From Galactobacter sp. (lineage in GTDB: Bacteria > Actinomycetota > Actinomycetes > Actinomycetales > Micrococcaceae): DNA of 5,842 bases. The notes under the pieces were generated by a model. That model worked only from the letters and a program-made list of their open reading frames with translations. It ran no database searches and was not told the DNA's origin. This document shows, in pieces, positions 1 through 5,042 of the stretch. How positions within the stretch are numbered: the stretch's first letter is position 1; each line of letters opens with the position of its first letter. The translations under genes and the position numbers were made by a program. The DNA lies in the NCBI RefSeq assembly GCF_022712295.1, contig NZ_JALAGT010000135.1, positions 1-5,842 on the forward strand. Direction: 5' to 3'.

Positions 1-1502
1 GGATCGGCGGTATTGGTGATCTCGAAGCCAGGGGTGGCCACTGGGTGCTCGGTATATGAAGGCGGAGGAGTCACGGGCGGGCCGGTGGGCGGGGTGCCCG
101 AAGCGGTCACGCGGTTCTTCACGAGTTCGCCCGAGGCGTTCTCATTGACCGTCACCGAGTAGGTGATGGTCAGGGTGTCCAGCGGGCGAAGCACTCCCTG
201 CCAGGACAGATCCGTCCCGTCGACCGTCAGCTCCCCGGCCTGGTCGCCGCCGATGGTGGCGGTGGCGTCACCGTTGTACTCGGCCTTGCCCAGGACCTGG
301 GAGAGGTCGTCCGTGACCGTGGCGGGATCCAGGTTGGTGGCACCGGTGTTCTGAGCCGTGACGGTGTAGGTGATCTTCTGACCGCCTTCCACCGTGGCGC
401 CGGGGGCAGGATCGGAGGTCTTCTTCAGGTCGAGGCCGGGCTCAACCGCGGAGGCGAAGTAGGCCGAGACCATGTCGAGGCCACCAGGACCGTTGTACGG
501 GGTCTTCGTGTTCCAGGCGTGGTCGGTCTCCATGGAGTCCTCGTCGCCACCGGTCAGGGAGACACCGTAGACCACCTGGTTCTTCTCCACCCCGAGTTCG
601 GCGAAGTCCACGTAAACCCCGGTGACGGGCTGGGAGTCGGTCCAGTCGGAGGGGCGATAGTGGGCGTCCACGCCCTGCTGCTTCATCATCACCGTTGAGG
701 TGATGGACGGGATCAGTGTGCCCCAGTGGCTGGCCTCCACCGGGACGATGGGGCCCCACTGGTTCGGGTGACCGTCCGCGTCCACGCCGGTGACGGCAGC
801 AATCTTGAACGAGTCGTTACCGCCACGTTCTGCGATCATGATGCCGAGCTTGTCGGGATCCACCGCGGTCACGGGTGACACGTTGAGAAGGCTGGCCCGC
901 TCGATGTTGTTCGGGTTTGGTTCACCGTTGCTCGCGACGTTGGCGAAGAGGTTGTCGGTGCCCGAGGTGAGACGGGGAGACGCGAGCGCGTACTCCATCG
1001 TCTCGTTGGTGATGTCGGAACCGACCACATCGGTATAGCCGGCAAGACCAGCACCCTTGGGGTTGGCCAACCAGAGATTGTCCCTGACGCCCTTGACGTA
1101 GTCGTTGTCGCGGCGCAGGAACTCGATTCGGGTGCCGGCTTCGTCGTTGGCGATGGCCTGATACTCGACACCGCCCACGCTGAAGGACCTGATGTTGGCA
1201 CGTTCGTTGTCGCCCGCGCCGTAGTGCATCGTGACCGGTGAGCCCGGCGGCACACCGAATTTTGTGGTGGCCTTGTCCGACGTGGTGGTGTCCACGTCTA
1301 CCTTGGGCGCCTGGTCGTAGTCGATGCTGACGTTGTCGACCTTGCTCACGGCGAGCGCCGGTGATGCCGTGGTCAGGGCCAGGCCGGCGACCAGCGCCGC
1401 ACTCAGCCCACCGCCGATGGCGCGTTTGGAGAGCCGTTTTCGTCCGGAGCTTTCCGGATTGGGCGAGTTGGCACGGCCGCCCTCACTAAAGAGTTTCCTC
1501 AT
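1..1502 (-). CDS. Large exported surface protein with DUF11-like repeats (3' end outside window)
   Basis: This frame is open from an ATG at 1502 down to the left edge, giving 500 codons with no stop, so the C-terminus lies outside the window. A basic n-region (RKRLSKR, residues 21-27) precedes a hydrophobic stretch (about 28-46) and an ALA|VS signal-peptidase site after residue 51, so export by Sec is likely. Residues 52-350 are an unassigned, Asp/Asn/Gly-rich, beta-looking region containing VYGVSLTGGDE (311-321). Residues 356-469 look like a DUF11/conserved-repeat domain: LDLKKTSDPAPGATVEGG at the start, KITYTVTAQNTG, then a VTASGT end. A Pro-rich linker (470-482) follows, and PGFEITNTAD (491-500) matches the start of a second copy. 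Such proteins are usually stalk-like adhesins anchored to the wall by a C-terminal sorting signal. That signal cannot be seen here, so anchoring is inference. An in-frame ATG at 1517 adds five residues but has no ribosome site. The gene is divergent from the LuxR-type regulator. Confidence 0.85.
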   Translation of the reverse strand, partial: MRKLFSEGGRANSPNPESSGRKRLSKRAIGGGLSAALVAGLALTTASPALAVSKVDNVSIDYDQAPKVDVDTTTSDKATTKFGVPPGSPVTMHYGAGDNERANIRSFSVGGVEYQAIANDEAGTRIEFLRRDNDYVKGVRDNLWLANPKGAGLAGYTDVVGSDITNETMEYALASPRLTSGTDNLFANVASNGEPNPNNIERASLLNVSPVTAVDPDKLGIMIAERGGNDSFKIAAVTGVDADGHPNQWGPIVPVEASHWGTLIPSITSTVMMKQQGVDAHYRPSDWTDSQPVTGVYVDFAELGVEKNQVVYGVSLTGGDEDSMETDHAWNTKTPYNGPGGLDMVSAYFASAVEPGLDLKKTSDPAPGATVEGGQKITYTVTAQNTGATNLDPATVTDDLSQVLGKAEYNGDATATIGGDQAGELTVDGTDLSWQGVLRPLDTLTITYSVTVNENASGELVKNRVTASGTPPTGPPVTPPPSYTEHPVATPGFEITNTAD

Positions 1503-1506
1503 GGTT

Positions 1507-1511
1507 TCCTT
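1507..1511 (-). promoter_or_regulatory. Ribosome binding site of the surface-protein gene
   Basis: On the minus strand, AAAAGGAAACC directly precedes the ATG at 1502. The AAGGA core lies 4 nt from the start, which is a little tight but acceptable. It favours this ATG over the in-frame ATG at 1517, which is preceded only by a weak GAGA. Confidence 0.55.
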
Positions 1512-1523
1512 TTGCATTCTCAA

Positions 1524-1581
1524 GGGTGCGGTGGACGTCACCGCATGGGTGCGCCGGAGAGCGCTGGGGATCGGGTGCGCC
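1524..1581. repeat. Three GGGTGCG direct repeats
   Basis: GGGTGCG occurs at 1524-1530, 1547-1553 and 1573-1579. The last two copies extend to GGGTGCGCC. Spacings are 23 and 26 bp. They lie 22-79 bp upstream of the surface-protein ATG, in its leader or core promoter. The word shares GGGTG with the GGGTGA repeats further upstream. Their function is unknown. Confidence 0.5.
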
Positions 1582-1588
1582 CTCCGGC
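1553..1588 (-). other. Possible hairpin in the leader of the surface-protein gene
   Basis: GCCGGAG (1553-1559) and CTCCGGC (1582-1588) are perfect 7-bp inverted repeats around a 22-nt loop, and the loop contains AGCGCT and GGGTGCGC. If the minus-strand transcript starts upstream of 1588, this would fold in its 5' leader about 50 nt before the start codon. No T-run follows on the minus side, so it is not a standard terminator. Inverted repeats of this size are common in DNA this rich in G and C. Confidence 0.3.
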
Positions 1589-1670
1589 CAGAGCAGGCCC
1601 AGACCGAGCACTGTCTCAGAAGGGGAGATTGCCAGGCACCAGGGGGCGATCTACCGACTTCATCCCGATC

Positions 1671-1684
1671 TCACCCGCGGGTGA
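1671..1684. promoter_or_regulatory. 14-bp perfect palindrome TCACCCGCGGGTGA, candidate operator
   Basis: TCACCC and GGGTGA are joined through CG into a perfect dyad, which is the form expected for a dimeric regulator site. The same half-sites recur at 1693-1698, 1791-1796, 1804-1809 and 1825-1830. The identity of the binding protein is inference. The adjacent LuxR-type regulator is the obvious candidate, but LAL/MalT-type proteins often bind direct repeats rather than dyads. Confidence 0.45.
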
Positions 1685-1801
1685 CCCTGAAATCACCCTG
1701 CCCACCGAGAACTCGAGTGCGGCCGATACCGGCTCCACGCCCTCTTCCCCCCGAGCGCTCCCTGAAACCCGCGGGCCTGTTTGGCCGTCTTCACCCTGAA
1801 A
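1685..1801. repeat. Three CCCTGAAA direct repeats
   Basis: CCCTGAAA occurs at 1685-1692, 1760-1767 and 1794-1801 in the same orientation. Each copy is followed within a few bases by a C- or G-rich word (TCACCC, CCCGCGGG, GCGGGTGA). Two of the three copies are joined directly to a GGGTGA/TCACCC half-site, so the two repeat families may be parts of one larger composite site. Confidence 0.45.
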
Positions 1802-1878
1802 GCGGGTGACTTCTTGACGTGAACGGGTGATCTTTACCCCTCGTTTCATCGTTCGATGCAGGCACGCCTCGGCCGGGC

Positions 1879-1884
1879 TACAGT
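1879..1884 (+). promoter_or_regulatory. Putative -10 box (TACAGT) for the regulator gene
   Basis: GGCTACAGTGGG fits the actinobacterial TANNNT -10 form and would start transcription near the A at 1891. That leaves a leader of about 32 nt containing a strong Shine-Dalgarno. No good -35 is present at 17-18 bp upstream, as is common in actinobacteria and in activator-dependent promoters. Its position downstream of the GTG at 1827 argues against that GTG as the start. Confidence 0.45.
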
Positions 1885-1908
1885 GGGCCCACACGCATCG
1901 AGCCTTGC

Positions 1909-1917
1909 AGGGAGGGG
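1909..1917 (+). promoter_or_regulatory. Strong Shine-Dalgarno that decides the regulator start
   Basis: AGGGAGGGG includes GGAGG at 1911-1915. There is no ATG, GTG or TTG in the regulator's frame at a usable distance. The codon at the optimal 7-nt spacing is ATT at 1923, with ATC at 1920 and CTG at 1926 on either side. The site therefore points to a rare start codon. Confidence 0.55.
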
Positions 1918-1922
1918 CGATC

Positions 1923-3503
1923 ATTCTGGACGAAGCGCGCGAGTATGCCGAACCCAGCGCGTCCACATCAGCCAAGCCGGAACGTATCGATCGCATCCTT
2001 GACTCGGTGCAGGCCGCTTTCGACTCCGGCGACTCCGCGCTGTTCATCAAACTTCTGGAACGCAATTTCCTGGAATGTTGGTTTGGGATACAGCCGGCCG
2101 ACCTGACGCGCATGCTGCGCGTCGCGTTTCAGGACGGCGCCCGTGGGACCGGCAAAGCGGAGAGCCTCTACTCCTTCCTCGGGGCGGCCGAGGGCGAGCT
2201 CCCACCGGGTGCACCTACTTTGGAGGATGTTCCACCGGACGTCCAGACCGGGATCGCCAGCGTCAGCGACTTGTTCAAGCTCCGCCTCAGCGGCCGTATA
2301 CGGGAGGCCATGGAGGTCTTCGACCACGCGCAGGACGGTCTGATGGCGATCAATCCGCTGTTCAGCTCCGACGGCGGTTGGGAACTCGTGTTGCTGTTGC
2401 AAGGCGGCGTCACCGCGATGTTGGACGGCGATTTCGCTCGCGCCGTGCAACTGTTCACCACGGTGCAGTCCAAGCCGTTCCAACCGCTGCTCGGGTTCAT
2501 CGTTCGTGACGCCTACGTCAAAATGGCACTGGTCCACGCCGCCTTCGGTGATCAGAGTGCGGCCCGCACGGCGCTGGCCCAGTCTCAGCGGGTTCCTCGT
2601 GGGCGCTCATGGGCGAATGAGCAGATCGATGCGCACGAGACCCTCACCCGCGCGCTGCTCGAGGTCGACAATCCCGATCACGCCCTTGAACTCCTGGATT
2701 CCATCCTGCCCTTCCAGGTGGGAGAGATGTGGCCGTTCCACGTGCACGCCACCGCACGGGTCCTGGCGCGAGCCGGTCGGCAATCGGAGGTCGCGCAACG
2801 GCTGGCCACCATGGATGCTCTCCCCCTCCCCCGTGTTCTCGGGGAAGGCTTCTGCGGCAGCATCATGAACGTGGCACGGGCAGCGGACAAGGTTCCGCAC
2901 GACCCAGACAGCGCCCTCTTCCTCCTGGACCAGGCGGACGCTCGGGAACCCGAGGTGCAGACGATCCGGCTCAGGGCATTGTTGGCCGCGGGGCGCCCGG
3001 CGGAGGCTCTCAAGATGGCCGAACTCCTGCGCCGCAATCCCCGTGCCGCAGGATTGAGACAGTTCAAGTTCTGGGGCATGGCAGGCGAAGCCGAGGCGTA
3101 TCTCGCCCTGGATCATCGCGAGAGCGCCGTCGAGGTCCTGCGCTCCTTGCAGGCCTTCAGTGGCGGACTCACCAGCCAGGAACGCTCCTACTTCTCCGCG
3201 CAGCTGCACGCCTTCGCGCAAGCGGAATTTCCCGACTGGGAGGTCGGTGTCCTCGGCCTGCCCGCGCAATCCTTCAACGGAGTCACGGGCCCACACGGCC
3301 TCACCGCTTCGATCAGACTGACGCGGAGGGAACGCCAGATCCTGATGTTGTTGGACCAGGAGAAAACTCGCAGGCAGATCGCTGAGGAACTCTTCGTCTC
3401 GGAGAACACACTCAAGACGCATTTGCGGGCCATCTACAAGAAGTTGGACGTTCCGGATCGCGCCACGGCGGTGATCAGGGCCCGCCGCGAGGGATACGTC
3501 TGA
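1923..3503 (+). CDS. LuxR-family regulator with TPR-like N-terminal region (MalT/LAL-like, no NTPase domain)
   Basis: The C-terminal 61 residues form a clear LuxR/GerE DNA-binding domain: LTRRERQILMLL at its start, the first turn helix around RRQIAEELFVSE, and recognition helix VSENTLKTHLRAIYKKL. This domain binds DNA, usually as a dimer. The preceding roughly 450 residues are Ala/Leu/Glu-rich amphipathic helices resembling degenerate TPRs, for example GRPAEALKMAELLRR and HRESAVEVLRSLQAF. MalT and other LAL regulators carry similar helical repeats before their HTH. Here, however, no Walker A or other P-loop NTPase motif is seen, nor a receiver or PAS domain. From ATT at 1923 the product is 526 residues. 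The alternatives are GTG at 1827 (558 residues, no ribosome site, upstream of the putative promoter) and GTG at 2007 (498 residues, no ribosome site). The exporter gene follows by 19 bp if its TTG start is used. Targets and ligand are unknown; local autoregulation and control of the divergent gene are inference. Confidence 0.85.
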   Translation: MLDEAREYAEPSASTSAKPERIDRILDSVQAAFDSGDSALFIKLLERNFLECWFGIQPADLTRMLRVAFQDGARGTGKAESLYSFLGAAEGELPPGAPTLEDVPPDVQTGIASVSDLFKLRLSGRIREAMEVFDHAQDGLMAINPLFSSDGGWELVLLLQGGVTAMLDGDFARAVQLFTTVQSKPFQPLLGFIVRDAYVKMALVHAAFGDQSAARTALAQSQRVPRGRSWANEQIDAHETLTRALLEVDNPDHALELLDSILPFQVGEMWPFHVHATARVLARAGRQSEVAQRLATMDALPLPRVLGEGFCGSIMNVARAADKVPHDPDSALFLLDQADAREPEVQTIRLRALLAAGRPAEALKMAELLRRNPRAAGLRQFKFWGMAGEAEAYLALDHRESAVEVLRSLQAFSGGLTSQERSYFSAQLHAFAQAEFPDWEVGVLGLPAQSFNGVTGPHGLTASIRLTRRERQILMLLDQEKTRRQIAEELFVSENTLKTHLRAIYKKLDVPDRATAVIRARREGYV

Positions 3504-3508
3504 TCGGT

Positions 3509-3515
3509 CGGAGGG
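3509..3515 (+). promoter_or_regulatory. Shine-Dalgarno for the TTG start of the exporter gene
   Basis: CGGAGGG lies 7 nt upstream of the TTG at 3523, just after the regulator's stop codon. It supports translation from 3523 on a message shared with the regulator gene. Confidence 0.5.
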
Positions 3516-3522
3516 CCCGGCG

Positions 3523-4932
3523 TTGTCCGGTCCGGACCGCCGCAGACCCAAGAGCGTCCAGGTACTGGCTGCATCATTCCCTGAACCCACTGGATACGAT
3601 GTTCGCGTGCCCAGATCCAAAGTCGAGGACCGCAGCGCCGTGGGACCGGCAGCGTTGCAGCGCCGTACCCTGACCGTTCTGGTCATCATGCAGGTCATCG
3701 GCACCGTGGGCGTGGGTGTCGCCCCGTCCATCGGCATCCTGGTGGCGGAACAGGTTACAAGCAGCGAGGTGTGGGCGGGCCTGGCACGGTCGGCCTCGAC
3801 CCTGGGTGCGGCGCTCTTGGGCCTTCCCCTTGGTCGCCTGGCCGCCGGCCGCGGCCGCAGGGTGGCGCTCTCCACCGGTTGGTTCACCGCCGCCGCCGGG
3901 TCGGCCTTGCTGATCTTCGCAGCCCAGGCCTCCGAGGTCGTCACGTTGTTCGTGGGGCTCCTGCTGATCGGCGCCGGCTCCGCGACCGCCTTGCAGTCGC
4001 GCTTCGCGGCCACCGATCTGTCCGACCCGCGCCACCGCGGCCGCCACCTGTCGCTCGTGGTGTGGGTGGGCACGCTCGGTTCCGTGATCGGGCCCAACCT
4101 CGGCGTCCCTGGCGAAATCCTGCACGCGGCCACCGGCCTGTCCGTCTTCGCCGGGGCCTTCCTCGTCGCCGCGGCCTGCCTGGCGCTGGCCGGCCTGGTT
4201 GCCGTGGTCCTCCTTCGCCCGGACCCACTGTTGACGGCGCGAAGCGCCGTCGTGGGACCCATGCCCGACGCCGTGGGTGCCGCTACGGCGGGAGCCCCGC
4301 CTTCGCCGTCGGGCACCACCTCCGTTGCCGCGCCCAAGACCGGCATCAAACCCAAGGGCGGGTTCAAGCGCATGTTCGCGGAGGTGCGCACCAACGCGGA
4401 CGCGCGGTTGGCGTTGATCGCGGTGCTCACGGCACAGGTGGTGATGGTTGCGGTGATGACCATGACCCCGGTGCACATGGAGCACCAAGGCGGGTCGGTC
4501 ACCTTCGTGGGGCTGACGATCTCCCTGCACGTGGCGGGGATGTACGCGCTCTCCCCCGTGGCCGGGTGGGTCGCGGACCGGTGGGGTCCACGCTCTGGGA
4601 TGTGGATCGGCGTCTGCGTCTTCGTGGCGTCCCTGCTGGCCGGTTCCCTCCGGCCACACGACACAGGTTGGATCATCGCGTGCCTCATCCTGCTCGGGGT
4701 GGGATGGAGTTTCACCAACGTGGCCGGTTCAGCGTTGTTCACCGCCTCCGTCACGGAGGAGACCCGTGCGGCTTCTCAAGGCGGCCTGGATTCACTGGCG
4801 AACCTCTGCGCCGCGATCGCGGCCTTCGGTGCCGGGCCGTTGTTGGCCGTGACAAGTTTCGCGGCGTTGGCCTGGGTGGCCATGGCGGTGCTGGTTCCGC
4901 TGTGCCTGGTGCTGCCGCACCGACACAAGTAA
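3523..4932 (+). CDS. MFS transporter, 12 predicted membrane helices, efflux type
   Basis: The protein has about 12 hydrophobic segments in two halves. Six lie before a long cytoplasmic loop (about residues 233-291, rich in Pro, Ala, Gly and Ser, with a basic end) and six after it. Between helices 8 and 9, the motif GWVADRWGPRSG (348-359) is the conserved MFS motif A. The matching loop between helices 2 and 3, GRLAAGRGRR (104-113), keeps the basic end but lacks the usual Asp. Members of this kind use proton-coupled export of small molecules. The substrate cannot be told here. From TTG at 3523 (good Shine-Dalgarno) the length is 469. A GTG at 3607 would give 441 residues and a normal short N-terminus before helix 1 (from about residue 48). 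A -10 box six bases before that GTG makes a leaderless start plausible. The gene lies 19 bp after the regulator and may form an operon with it. Confidence 0.88.
   Translation: MSGPDRRRPKSVQVLAASFPEPTGYDVRVPRSKVEDRSAVGPAALQRRTLTVLVIMQVIGTVGVGVAPSIGILVAEQVTSSEVWAGLARSASTLGAALLGLPLGRLAAGRGRRVALSTGWFTAAAGSALLIFAAQASEVVTLFVGLLLIGAGSATALQSRFAATDLSDPRHRGRHLSLVVWVGTLGSVIGPNLGVPGEILHAATGLSVFAGAFLVAAACLALAGLVAVVLLRPDPLLTARSAVVGPMPDAVGAATAGAPPSPSGTTSVAAPKTGIKPKGGFKRMFAEVRTNADARLALIAVLTAQVVMVAVMTMTPVHMEHQGGSVTFVGLTISLHVAGMYALSPVAGWVADRWGPRSGMWIGVCVFVASLLAGSLRPHDTGWIIACLILLGVGWSFTNVAGSALFTASVTEETRAASQGGLDSLANLCAAIAAFGAGPLLAVTSFAALAWVAMAVLVPLCLVLPHRHK
3528..3539. promoter_or_regulatory. 12-bp palindrome CGGTCCGGACCG at the exporter start
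   Basis: This perfect dyad begins 5 nt after the first base of the TTG start and lies upstream of the putative leaderless promoter at 3595. It could be an operator for the internal promoter or a weak RNA hairpin limiting translation. It is unrelated to the TCACCC family. In GC-rich DNA such a palindrome may arise by chance. Confidence 0.25.
3595..3600 (+). promoter_or_regulatory. Putative -10 box (TACGAT) for a leaderless exporter transcript
   Basis: GGATACGATG is a good TANNNT -10 match. Six bases follow it before the in-frame GTG at 3607, so transcription would begin at or next to the start codon. This is the standard leaderless layout in actinobacteria. No clear -35 is seen. Confidence 0.45.
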
Positions 4933-4977
4933 CACTCAGTCAAAAACACGACACGTTAGTTTTTAAATATGGTGACT

Positions 4978-4994
4978 GTCGCCTAAACTGCGAC
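4978..4994 (+). other. Small inverted repeat in the leader of the secreted-protein gene
   Basis: GTCGC (4978-4982) and GCGAC (4990-4994) flank the 7-nt CTAAACT. This could be an operator half-site pair or a weak hairpin. It sits just downstream of the AT-rich promoter-like stretch. At five base pairs it is marginal. Confidence 0.2.
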
Positions 4995-5033
4995 TCGTCC
5001 GACGTGACTTGCGGCGGACTTCATCACCCCCTC

Positions 5034-5037
5034 GGAG
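5034..5037 (+). promoter_or_regulatory. Ribosome binding site of the secreted-protein gene
   Basis: GGAG lies 5 nt before the ATG at 5043. It fixes that ATG as the start, and a full signal peptide follows immediately. Confidence 0.55.
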
Positions 5038-5042
5038 CGTTC

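Larger units (their letters stand above)
1671..1830. repeat. Cluster of six TCACCC/GGGTGA half-sites
   Basis: TCACCC occurs at 1671-1676, 1693-1698 and 1791-1796. GGGTGA occurs at 1679-1684, 1804-1809 and 1825-1830. Same-orientation pairs are 22 bp (1671/1693) and 21 bp (1804/1825) apart, about two helical turns. A dyad with a 7-nt spacer is formed by 1791-1796 and 1804-1809. Three of the six copies lie within 90 bp upstream of the regulator's putative -10 box, which suggests control of that gene, possibly autoregulation. Scattered single copies also occur inside genes (for example near 763 and 875), so it is the density that is notable. Confidence 0.5.
1503..1922. promoter_or_regulatory. Divergent intergenic control region
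   Basis: About 420 bp separate the minus-strand surface-protein gene from the regulator's preferred start. No convincing protein-coding gene is seen here; the open frames across it are overlaps of GC-rich frames without good ribosome sites. It holds three families of short repeats (listed separately), a possible hairpin in the leader of the minus-strand gene, and a -10 box and Shine-Dalgarno for the regulator. I found no clear TANNNT/TTGACA pair for the minus-strand gene. Confidence 0.6.
4933..5042 (+). promoter_or_regulatory. Short AT-rich intergenic region, likely promoter of the secreted-protein gene
   Basis: Positions 4941-4970 are only about 27 percent GC (8 of 30), in sharp contrast with the rest of the window. 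TATGGT (4968-4973) is a possible -10, but no -35 can be assigned. No hairpin followed by a T-run is seen after the exporter stop, so read-through from upstream is possible. Confidence 0.4.

Noticed and set aside
1324..1809. Plus-strand open frame of 161 codons over the surface-protein start and the intergenic region
   Set aside because: It overlaps the signal-peptide region of the minus-strand gene in antisense, has no ribosome site, and its composition is typical of non-coding GC-rich frames.
1814..1819. TTGACG as a -35 box for the regulator
   Set aside because: No TANNNT sequence lies 16-19 bp downstream (the region reads ACCCCTCG), and the better -10 box at 1879 is too far away.
1503..1922. 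MalT boxes (GGGGA-K-GAGG type) for the regulator
   Set aside because: No copy of the classical MalT box is found. The repeated words here are different, so the MalT comparison is limited to protein architecture.
1616..2113. Minus-strand open frame of 165 codons over the control region and regulator start
   Set aside because: It is antisense to the regulator's N-terminus, has no recognisable domain or ribosome site, and crosses the repeat cluster.
2607..4754. A 715-codon open frame on the minus strand across the regulator and exporter genes
   Set aside because: It runs antisense to two well-supported genes. Its translation is Arg/Pro/Thr-rich low-complexity with no domain, as expected of a GC-rich shadow frame.
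4908..4921. GGTGC-TGCC-GCACC hairpin at the end of the exporter gene as a terminator
   Set aside because: It lies inside the coding sequence before the stop and is not followed by a T-run.
3771..5042. Long plus-strand frame running into the secreted-protein gene from within the exporter gene
   Set aside because: The upstream part is an Arg/Gly/Pro-rich shadow of the exporter. The signal peptide and GGAG ribosome site place the true start at 5043.
4933..5042. An iron-box (DtxR/IdeR type) upstream of the secreted protein, suggested by its resemblance to HtaA-associated domains
   Set aside because: No TTAGGTTAGGCTAACCTAA-like palindrome is present, so iron control has no support here.
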